Origin: Aptenodytes patagonicus | Taxonomy: Eukaryota; Chordata; Aves; Sphenisciformes; Spheniscidae | Direction of reading: 5' to 3' | DNA: 64,000 bases | Assembly: GCF_965638725.1 (NCBI RefSeq) | Contig: NC_134982.1 | Span: 41,096,799 to 41,160,798 of the forward strand | Shown here: positions 23,041 through 35,000 of the stretch, one piece after another | Layout: every line of letters begins with the position of its first letter | Numbering within the stretch: position 1 is the stretch's first letter | Made by a program: the position numbers and the translations under genes | Notes under the pieces: model-generated | What the model was told of the DNA's origin: nothing | The model's database searches: none | What the model saw: only the letters and a program-made list of their open reading frames with translations

Positions 23041-26000
23041 GTAAGCAGTACTTTGTGCCTCAGGTGTTCAGAACGAGAGTGTACTTCGTTGTTTTCCACA
23101 AAAGGGCAGATTGGTACCCCATTACCATATTGTAGTCTCACAGAAGCAGAACTGCATAAGCATTATAGCCCATATTGCATCATCAGTGCTGATATAGCTT
23201 GAATATGGATGAATGTGAATATGGACTAAGTGGGAGAGTTCCTGTCATGATTCAACATATAGATAATGGAAGTGGTCCTCAAGCTCCTCATGTATGAGAG
23301 ATGCCTATTGGTTTTATATCCATTAAAACCAAAGTCAGCAGAACAGGACTAAATTTATTATGTGTTCTGTATCTGTTACTTCTAAAACAAGGTGTGCAAC
23401 CAACCAGACTCTCTAAAAACTGCCAAAAAATACAGTTGCAATTATTCAGAAACAGCAATGTGGTTGCCTAATCTGTGCCATGTGCTTTGATTCTAATTGC
23501 AAAGTGAGAAACGAGAGGCTTCTGGTTTGAGGAAGCTTACATTCTAAAGGGATTAAATTGCAAGGTACTGTGGTGGTTTGAATGCGTTTTGGGAGCCAGT
23601 CTGACTGATGGCATTGAAAAGAAAAGGAAAGAACTGCTAGAGATATCTCGTCCCTGCCATACCACAGTTCTGCGTGAGTTAACTCACAAGAGTGGTGTGA
23701 AAAGGTATATTCAGTAGTTTGGGGAGTCACATTCTCTATGAGATGCTAAGCTAAAGAGAAGACGTGTAGACTGATTTTTAGCATTCATGAATTAGCTTGT
23801 GGGAGTTTCAAGTATCTTTCTTCCCAATGGACTGCTATAGACTGAAGGGAAACTTTGCAGTCATTTCAGCAGGTGACATAGTAATGCATTTTTTCCAGTA
23901 GGAAACAATATCTGTATGTCTCTTTTCCATTAAGGGTTTAAGATTAATCTTTATCCTAGATGGAAAGATAAACCCTACACTCTTGGCCTGCACACACTGA
24001 TGCTCTAGGGGCTGATTTTGCCAAAAGTGGAGGTCTTTTTCAAGAATAACTGTGGCTTCAAATAGTCTCCAAGGTGGTGGAAAGAAAGCCAAATATGAAC
24101 CAAAAGGATGCAGATGTGAGAGGTCAGAGTCCTTTAAAAAGTAGCTGTTCTATATATAATTTAACATGCATCTTTCACTGACATAATTCACAAAACAAAA
24201 GCTGATCTCTATATATGTATGTAATGTATAGTGATGAAAATAATGAATTCAGAAAGCAGAATAACTTGAGCTCAGGATACTCATCTCAACACATTTATTT
24301 AGTTATGTATTTTATAAATCATCAAAACTGGCTGTTGAAAAACGACTTTTATAGCTGTATGCGAGTAGGATCTGGTGATTCCATCTAGTAGCTGGATAGA
24401 CTATATTTTAAAACAGTACATTCTTTACAATATGTCCAATAAAAGCAATGTGAAGGGACAGACCTTTGGTTGTAGAAAATCACTGCACTGTGGAAGTAAA
24501 TGAATATTGCTTCAGGATCTCAGGAAAGGTACCTATGCATTTGGATTTCCCCAGTGGACAAAAATTCTTAATTTCTGATAATTGTTTCAACGAATTCAAA
24601 GAGTCAGAAGACTTCTTTCAGACACTGTTCTCCCTTTCACACCAGAACACTTGAAGAAGTTGCTCATGTTCGGTGTTGTGGCTTGGTTTTCTCTCAGCAG
24701 GAGTCTTGCACGCATCCAGAGTGCTCATTAATACACCTGGGTCAGATATATCGCACCTAACAATGCGATTCTCCCCACCCCTACATACACTTATATTCAA
24801 AGATATTGGGCAAAATCCAGTTTGTTTCATAATTTTTCAAAATTATATTTTGAAAAGATTTTGACAGAAGATGGGAAACAAGTCTGGAATACAGCCTTTG
24901 GATTCAATATATCTCTATTTTCAGGATCAGGTGGAACCATTTAAATCTCAAACAAATATTACATCCTTCTTATGCTTGTAGCATTCTCAATTACTTCCCA
25001 ATCTCTCATTCTTTTGTATCCCTTTTACTCATTTAAAACTCTCTTTGTTCCAACAGAATTAGTGGATACCACATTTAAATCCAATGAATTAGCAAATCAA
25101 GAGAATTCAGAGAATTGCAATGATTTTCACCTGATTTTAGTACCTGAATTTTGTTAACAGATGGAGAGGGAAACTCATGGCTGCACAAGCTTGGAATGAA
25201 TGTAAACAAGTGGTCATTTCTGAATTCCCTGATTGGATGGAGTGAAAACAGAGCTCTAGAAAAAGGTATATTTATATAGCAAATATTATTCTTATTTTCT
25301 GGAACACATGATACATTACATAAATGGGGAGGATTTTTTTTTTTTTTTTAATGTGAGCTCTGCTTGAATGAAGTTGTGTAGCTTGGATTTATATGTCTCC
25401 ATTCTAAGTAATCAGATCAGTCTCTTTTGACCTTATACACCTGTTAGTTAATTATGATACTTAGTTGAAGATTATGATACTCAAAATAATTTTCCAATAG
25501 GAAGTCACCTACTGTGTTAAGCCAGAGTGATCGCATTGGGGGGGGGGGGAAGTAATTATATGCTTTTAAACAACAAAAAGGAAGATAAAGAGAAATTTTA
25601 AAATTTTCTATCATACTCTGATATAAACAGGGTCTATCAAACAACTTGTAAAGGGTAGTTCTGAAGGAGGCTTTAAAGTGCCCTCTTCTTAGCTGTAATA
25701 AAAGCCAGTTTTCTTAAGAGGCAGCATATTTCTGCATGATTTTTTTATTTAACCTAAGTTTTCATTTTTAGTTTTAATGACATAAATATATGTAAGTAAT
25801 TAACATCAGAGTAGTCACGGACAAGTAATTGTCAAACCACATAACTATGTGTGATGGTGTCCATAGATTAAAGCTGACAAGTCAGAGTTGCTAAAATTCT
25901 TCTCCCAAAGATCCATTTTCTTTGTTTTAAAACTATACTTCATATCTCTAATAAAAATTTTAAAATGTAATATGTACATCTGGAGTTGCTGTGCATTTTA

Positions 26001-29000
26001 GTTCTATACTTCAAGTTGATAAAGTCATTTTTGTTATACAGTAGATCATCTGAACACATCTGGAGTTTGTTCTGATGCTGACCACAAAGCAACTGAGTTG
26101 GAGGAATGTACAACCGAAGAAGTGCCATATATTCCATACAAGTTAGCTATATTATATATCATCAAGGTAAAAAAAAAACAACTAACAAACACCCCCTCCC
26201 CCCCCCCAAAAAAAAAAGCCCCAGCATGAATGAATAATTTACAATACAAAAAATTGACAATTGAATTAAGTGTCTTTTTTCATAGGATATACTAAATGAA
26301 TTGTGATGATAATTTTTGTCATATTAATTAAATTCACGCAATCTTACTGCTTAGTAGGTTTCTTCTTCACATTTGGAAGCCTGCACTTAAATTTTGAATA
26401 TTGACATAAAAATACAAACATTAAAATGGAAATGCCATCTTAAGATATAAAGTTGCTTAAATTTGCCTGTTCCAGGTAGGTGTCTAAAGATAAAAGACTC
26501 CATGTAACTGTATATGGAGAAAATCCTTGCCTTCCCATATATTTTTCACCATGTTTCTTGATTGTTGAAAGTGGCTTTTGACTTGCAGTGTGAGGTTTTG
26601 TTGCTGTTGCAATATTTCTGGTACCAGTAACTAGCATAACTTTGGATTTTCTGCTTAGCCAGTGTATTTAATATTATGCAATATCTGTGTGTATATGTGT
26701 CCATGTATATATATATTTCCTGTTTTATTGGTTTCATTGGTTTATTTATTCCATTAAATATGCTCTTGTACTCTTGTTCTTTTATTATGCATCAAAAAAG
26801 TTCTGTGGTGACTTCTGTGGTACAGGACACAGATCCCTGAGCTAGGTGTAAGAAACAAGTTCAAATACCTGAAGCAATCTAGTTAAGACGATTCAGAGCT
26901 CTGTGGGTGATAAAAGGGATAAACACGTCTCGATCTTTTTAGTCTTCTCCTAGAAGAGCCTTTTCTTGTGTCTTAACCTTTTAATTGTGTCTCTTTAAAA
27001 TTCCTCTACTTCTACAATAGTGTTTTTGATGGGGGGTAAATAGGACAGTATATTTCAATACCACATTGCTACTCTGCTACTTTTATATCATTTGAACTGT
27101 GACAGTGTGAGATAGTAAGATTTTTCACTCCCAAATTAACTGCTTGTAAATACTCACAAAGATTTAATCTGTCATCATAGATCAATGCTAACAACCACAA
27201 CTGTTTAAAAATAATGCATTAGCCACCACAAAAAAATCTGAGATTTTTCCTTTTTCATTTTTGTTTCATGTTCATTACTGCTGTAATTCATCCAGCAGTA
27301 TCTGTTAGCCTCATTTAAGATGCACAAGTATCAGTGTTGTGTAATTTGACATTGCACCTACCAGACAAGTATGTCAAAAGAAAAGTGGACAGCAGAAACT
27401 AGGATGGGAGATAGTGGAATTTTCCTTTTGTGACTATTATGAATTGGATTAGAAACAATGTTAATAAAACGGAGTCACTAAGGCTCCTGATGCAATTTTA
27501 AGCTTAAATGACTCATTTTCAAACAGGAAAAAGGTCACTTTGCCACTCCTTTATGTATATATCTGTTTTCATTAGTCATGATAAATGCCTGTAGTACACC
27601 TTAAAGTTATATCAGTTTTGCAGGTTTTCAAATTATTTTAATGGAATACAAAATAAAATTGAGTGTATTCTGTAACCAGTTTGTGTTATCTAACTCTTAA
27701 ATGCAAAAATGCAATGTTCTTCACTGCCTACCTTTTTTTTTTTCCCACTTTTTTTCTCAGTAATAAGCTTCACAATGCTGTTTTTCAAGAACTTCAGAGT
27801 AATTGTAATGACTGTGTCTTCCGTATTCAATTCAGATCACTATAGTAAAAAGGAAGAGGTGGAGATGCAATACTAGGACTAGAGAAGAAAATCCATTTCA
27901 AGTCATATACAGATTTTTATTTAATAACATAACATATTTTCTAGTTGTTGAAGCCTGAAAGCTTTGACCTGCAGTCCTGTTGGCTATTTATCTGTTTTCA
28001 AGATCAAACTCTTCACTGTACTGTATATGTCACTTTGAGAAATGTACCTCAAAATTGTTTGATGGTTCATTATAACTGGAGCTGCTAGTGCTCTGAATTG
28101 ATAATTTCCTTCATCCTCTACAGATTGTAAAAGACATGCAGCAAATGAAAAACAAACACATGAAGATAATCAGACAACTAGACAATACAAGGAAAGAAAA
28201 CCAGGTAATTATTCTGGAGCATTAGCATTGTTGTTGTGTCATACCATTAGTCAAAATTACATTCTAAGTCTCCAGAAATAATGTCAATGTATCTTTAAGT
28301 GTATTTGATCTTACAACTTTGTGAAATATGGTTTTACTTTTTGTCTGGCACAGTTGCAGATATTTTTCTAAACTTTTTTTGATACTAAACTTTTCTCTTA
28401 AATGCCACCTTTCTCTAACGACTGACACCATGGCTAGAACACTTGTGCTCATGTAGGTTGTGCCTCTCAAGAATGATCTTTTGTAAAGGGCTGTGCCAAG
28501 CTGTTCTGCCTTCCCTCATTGCCGAAGTGGAAAGTTTTATGGCCTCTTCCTCTGTGGGTACTTTCTCCTCTACTTTGCACTTAGCTTTGCTTTAGCCTTG
28601 CAATATTTTGTCAAGAAGGTTTACAGAATAGCAGAATCCCTCCACCTGTTAACCCCTGCAAGGTTACAATGATGATCCAGGGGTGCCAGTCCTGCAACTG
28701 TCCATAACCCCACAATGCCTCACTTTCCTTAGTGGAAGCATTTCTGCATTCCATTAGTCAGTAATTCTCCCAAAATATGAAATTAACCACGTCATCTTTG
28801 GCTACACTGTTCTGAAACCTTTTCGTGCAGCCACTGCTTCATCTCTCTGCTTATTTGTCACATCATTCTCCTTTTCCAATCCAGAGTAAGACAGGCCCTT
28901 AGTTCCTATGCAGATGTATGTTTTCCAAGTTTATTCTGGGCGAACAGAGAGAAGAGATTCAGAAATTCCTCTGGAACCTCCAAGGGGAAGTGAACAAACT

Positions 29001-32000
29001 CTTCAGACTGTCAAGCAAATTTGAGAAAAATTTGAGAAACAGAGAAAGTTCCCTGTACATAGTGTACAAAGGCTTGGTATCCTTTGGTAGGGAACAGAAC
29101 TTCATCTTATTCTCAGGTTATGACATTTGCACAAGCACTGCAATACCTGTGTAAATCCATTTCTGCACTTCGTTAGGAATGTAACCCTTGCACAGTCACA
29201 TCTTACACTTTCAATTAACTCTGTAATGATCTGAAGGGGAAGAGAAAGAGAAACAGGAAGAACACAGATGCATAGTAAGAGAGAATTGCCTGCTGGGCAC
29301 AGATGCAAACACAGGGACTGCAATGATCTTTCTTCACAGAACCTCTTTCATTTTGGCCGCTGTAATGTGTTATTAATTAAAGTCTCTGAAATAAAAATCA
29401 TTCCTAGAAGCACCGGAAATATATGTGCTTTTTAAAGTTTCTGATTTGTTTGTATTTCTCATAAAATTTTACTGCCTTATTTAGATGTTTCCTGTTGCTG
29501 AGAGTTATTTTTTGTGCTACTTATATCTTATACTTCCAAGCTTTTGTTTTCTGAGCACAATTTAATTTCTTTAAAATTGTTTAGCTATGCTTAGAGTGAA
29601 TTCATTCTGGTCTGCTCTCAGAAAGGCTTTGGTTTTTACTTCTGCAGAAAAACAGAGAAAAGATAAATTACTTTAGCAGTAAGTTTTACTCAAAATCTGC
29701 AGTGGGTGAAAATACAAACCTCCTGTGCTAAATAAGAAATGCTTGCAGACAATAAAAAGCATTGAAGAAAGAGAACCAAGCATTACCTGTTGTGGAAACT
29801 GTTCTCTTTATCATGCTTAGCTTTCATGTTTTCACTCACTGTCCATTTTCTCAATAATCTTTTGTAATACAGGAACAGACTATAACTACTATAAAGAAAC
29901 ATTATGGTGAGAAAATGAGGAGTCTGAAATCCCAGTTAGAAGCTTACCGAGAGCTGATAAACAAGAGCAACACACACTTGCAAGATACAGTTAAGGTAAC
30001 CAAGAAGTACAATTTTTACAAGGGAATAAGAATGGCTGGTACTTCAGAGGTTGCAAGAACAGGCTGTATAAGTAATGATTTCTTCTTAGGGACAGACAGT
30101 CAAATGAAGACACACAGTTTGTGAAATTAATACAAAACTATGTCTGTCTCCTTCTGGACATGAATAAAGCATTACACAGTATGTTTCCAAAACAGTTTTC
30201 ATAGCTTGGCCTATCTTCGTGCCTCTGATGAAAACTCAGTGTTGGGTTCTCCCGTACTGTCTGTGCTTATGCACTTGGAAATAGTTTTGTTTTTATGAAA
30301 AAAAAAAAAAACCAAAAAACACCACCTCTGGTCACATGCGGCCATTGTAAATCAATCAATTTTTATTATTTTTGTGCAAGATCCCCAAGACTTAGCAGCC
30401 TGGTCCAAATGTTATGACTTCTCAACCCGCGTGGAACAAAAAAACCCAAACTATAGGCCTTTTTGAAAAATGAAGCACTGGTGTAGAAATTGTAATCCCT
30501 TTTGCCTTGTTCTACTGCCTTCAGAGCCTGAGGGAAAGAAACAGACAACTGATCCAAGAGAAGGAAGATATCCTTCACCAAATGAAGCAACAAACAGAGA
30601 AATGGGAAGAAGAAAAGGTAAACAAAGCTAATTTCGGTTTTCGTTTTGGAGTTAGTGTTCTCATTACCATTTCCAGTGTGTGCTGTTTCCAGGAGCCTAA
30701 GGGATGTGGAAACTACACTGTCTGCCTTTAGATATGTACATCTAAATCAGCTAATATTGAATTGCTATGCACCTGCCTTCCTTTTTGCAGACAACCCAAG
30801 TAGTTTTTCGGCCTTCAAACACCAATGAAGATGACGTACATTTTTTTTGTCATACTATACTGTTCTTTCCACTAAAAATTATTAGATCGTCATTTCTTTC
30901 TCTCATTTCACATTTCATGTCTTTTGAGGAACTTTAAAATCACAGTAGGCACATTGGTTATTTTTTATTTAGCAATTGGCATTAAAAATCAACAAAAGCT
31001 TCACCTCATCTAAGCTGCTACAACACTGCAATGCAATTGGTTGACCTAGCAGCAAAACTACTTCATTTGGTAGTTCCCAGGAAAAAGGGATGTGCTTAAA
31101 ATCCTCAGGTTTTCCAAATTTCTCTGTAATAATACAACTTCAGTTTACTAAAGATCTGAGAGAGCTGCAGAGGTGGAAAAAGAAAGAAATTTGTTGTTTT
31201 TTTATAGATAGCATCTGTGAGCATGGTCTGATAATTGTTATTTTCTGTGCAGTGTTCTATTCCATATAGTACTTGCAAGTCTTTCTGTAATTTTGCAAGT
31301 CTTCAACGTTGCTTTATAACAGCCAATTTTTGTTGCACTACTCCAAGACGTGTATTCAGGGACATCTTAGCTAACCTTGTGGTGGGGTGGGGGTGAGTCT
31401 CAGAGCCAGATTCTCTTTTGCATTTATAAAACTGAATGCAGATTTCTGTAGGATTTCAAAGTGAAGGTCTTGGGGAAGAGGTTTTGGTGGTTTGTTTTTG
31501 TTTTTTTTTAAATGATGTAGCACCACCTTTTGATTAATTTTTGCATAGCACTAGTATTTAAAGTTAAGGTTTTGTCATTTCAAACATTTTCAACAATGTC
31601 TACCACAATAATATCCTATTCCTGATTGATAAACTGTGAAAAATCATGGGTTTTACAAATCCTTTGACCTAATTGTTATTTATCAAGGAAATGTAGCAAA
31701 AATATTATAATAAAGAGTAAGAATTGATGAGGATACAATGTTCTAAGGCTTGTAGGAAGAAGGAATACCAAATTAGACCAAATAATTCTGGCAAGACTTG
31801 ATACACACAACCTTTTCTTCAGGGCTGCCTTAGGACTATGCTTCCAAAAGCTTTTGTTCTTCAACTATTTCTGGAGTGTCTATAATTTTTGTCTTTTCTT
31901 TCATTCCAGTAACGTGGACAAATGCTAAAGAAAATATAAGCATAGGACATCTTAGTACAGGCTCTCGTGAAAACACTAGAGTCTGAACAGTCTCTGGTTT

Positions 32001-35000
32001 ATTTCTATATTTTATTTTCTAGTAACAGCCAATTACTGCACAACAGCCCATTTGTGTAGGCTGTGCCTATAAGTGGCAACAACATTAATTCACTATTATT
32101 GATTATTCTCCCCAAGGAAATATAACAAAAACTGGTAACACTGATTTCCTGTTATTTTCTTTTCTTGTCTTGCAGGTCTGGATTCTAGAAAACTTGTGTA
32201 AAGACCTAGATTATCTTTATACCCAGCACACACTGAGTGAGTTTTGTATTTCAGACACAGTTTCTTGATCTCTCTATTTTCTTTCTTGTTTGTTTTTCTG
32301 TTTACACTAAGGTGCATACCAGCTGAAGTCAATACAAGCTTTTCCATTGCAATACCATGTCATAGGTGGAATAATAAAGGAATGTTGAAGCTACAAATAA
32401 TGTCTGTCATGACTCCAAACTCCTTAGCATAACGGGCTAATTACAGTCAGCATCGGTTTTGAGTAGGTTTATTTCAGCACTTGTAGCTTTCCCTTTAGAA
32501 CTTTAAAACAAAACAAGGCATGATCCTTTTAAAATTCTTTGAGTTTTAATAAATTAATGAAATTCTTGATTATTAAAATTTACTAGTTCATTATAAATTC
32601 TTGATTTCTAAAGAGAGATAATTTGGCCTGCCTAGACAATATTCTAGGAACTGCATATTAGAAATGCTTAAGTTGTTCTTACCTGTTTTTCCTACTGTTT
32701 TCAATTCAGCTTTGCAGGAACTTCACAACATCAGTCTATATGTGGAAAGAGTGCATGACCTCATGAATTTCCAGATAGAAATTCTTCAGCAAAAGTCTGA
32801 AAAGACAGAAGGAGAAAAAGCAGATGTGTCAGTGGTTTTACAATTAAAAACAGAACAAGTGAGCACAAAAATGGAAATGTAACTGGTTGGTTTTAGGATT
32901 ATTGCAGGTATTTCAAAGGCAATCAGGCTGACTAGCAAAGGCTGAAGTAAACCATGGGATTAACTGATTGTAAAAACTGTGTGAAAATATATACATGGCT
33001 TGAGAATGATAAATTGGTGATGAATGATTAAAACACCACAGTAATGAAACAAATTCTTATTCTCCTGGAATCACTGATAGTGTGTTATTTTTCTCATTAC
33101 AATATTAGATAGTATAAATTTTGCTATAAAATCTTTTAAAGATCTACTTGTTTGGATTATAAAAACTGTATTTTGAATGCTGGAACCAAGCAGCCCTTCT
33201 TATTTGATATTTATTTTGCTTTTCTCCATTTTTGCTCTACCTTGCTCATTAAAATCTTGGCCATTTCACGTGAAAGGAATGAAAATCTAGATCCTGGCTT
33301 AGCTTATAAGAGTTATCTTTGATGCCTCCCAGGTAGCTAATGAAGAAGAGAAGCCTGAATGGTCAATGGAAAAGGGATATCTTTGGCAAGCACACACCAT
33401 GCTGCAAAAGATACAGGATTCGTTACAGAAACGAGAGAGAGAAGTCACTGAGCTCCTACAAAGTGAAAGAAGATATAACAAGGCAATGAAACCTCAAATC
33501 GCAGTGCTAATATTCTTGAAAACTCTTGTCAAGAAGGTAAGAACTCGGTTACTGCAAAGATGAAAAATTATTTACTGGGTTTTCTAAAAAGTTCAATAAG
33601 GAAAAAAGTGCAGGGTTTTTTATTATTGTTACTGTCTTAAAAAATCAGAAAATTTATTTTATATACATTGATTTAAAGGCTACAGGTGAGATTTTCAGAA
33701 TAACACATAGAATTAAAGAACCATAAATACCTACTGAAAATCAGCTTTCAGAAAACTGATTAGGCCAACTTGTACACTCCTTAATTGGCATTATTTTAAA
33801 AGATAAATTAGTGAAGCGTGAGAATGGCATCATGGAAAAAACATGTTTTTCTATCCTTCCAGTTATGTGAACTACATGAATTACAAACAGATATGCCAGT
33901 TTTACAGGAAATATCTAATTTCTGATCCATGGTAGGTTCACACCACATATTGTGATGTCCCTGGGGCACAACAGTACATCAGTCAGCTTATCAGGAAGAA
34001 CGAGGATGAAAGGGCTGATCGGAAAGAAGCCTTTAATAACTGTCAGGCTGACATTCTGTCCTATGAAGTATTTTATGGAAATGAACCTATGGATGACAAA
34101 AGGTATATTGGATAGTCAATAAAGCAAAGATAGAAATAATATAGAAAAATAATGAGCTGTTTTCACAGAGGGAAAATACATTTTAAAGAATGCTATTATT
34201 ATTTCTATGCATAGTTATGGGGGGAACAAAATCAAAGTAGAATCTACATTTATATTAAGAAAGAAATCAGGGAACTTAGAAACACCAGCTACAAAAAGCA
34301 GGAAAATATTTCAGCTTAACTGGCTTACACAAGTTTTATCCAGTGTATTATAAAATATGCTGAAATAAGAGTATTTGGCAAGCCTGTGCTACAACATCAA
34401 CATCTTTTTCTTCCTACATTTTTACGGGATGTTTCTTCCTCATATTCTGGGTAATTGCATCTTTCTTGCGGTTTAAGTAACCAGTTCCTTACAAACTCTT
34501 TTTTTCTTTTTTCTTTTTTTTTTTTTTTTTGAATGACAGGACACAGTTCTCAGCAAAGCTTCTCAGAAATCTTGGGAAAGCAAAGGCTGAATTAGAATAT
34601 GTTGAAACAGAGAAAATTGTGTTTGATTGTATCCAGACAGGGGAAATCCCCAACTGGATTAAAAGGGATTGTCTTTATGTAGCCTTGACAGGTGAGAAAT
34701 CCTCTTGTCAATTCCGAGAAGCCTAATTATCCTCAGCCAACTCACTTTTGAATATAGGAAAACAGTACAGCAGTAAAAGGTGCTTAGACGCATGCTGCTG
34801 CCATACCATAGAGTACCCCATGAAACACTTTCAGTTATGTGCATTTCAATGAATTACTATATGGATTTTAATGCTGGGTCATGGCTTGTAAACACATGGT
34901 TTCCACATTTATACTCCACTGTTCACCCTTTCTTTGGCATCTTTGTCATTTTGAAAATCAGGTGTCTCTTGTATATTGTGTCTAAATATCTCAGTGGGTG

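Noticed and set aside
25058..25157. Possible exon reading ELVDTTFKSNELANQENSEN after ttccaacag
   Set aside because: The acceptor is fair, but the only nearby donor (gtacct) leaves in phase 0 and exon B in that phase hits a stop; exon A joins exon B directly in phase.
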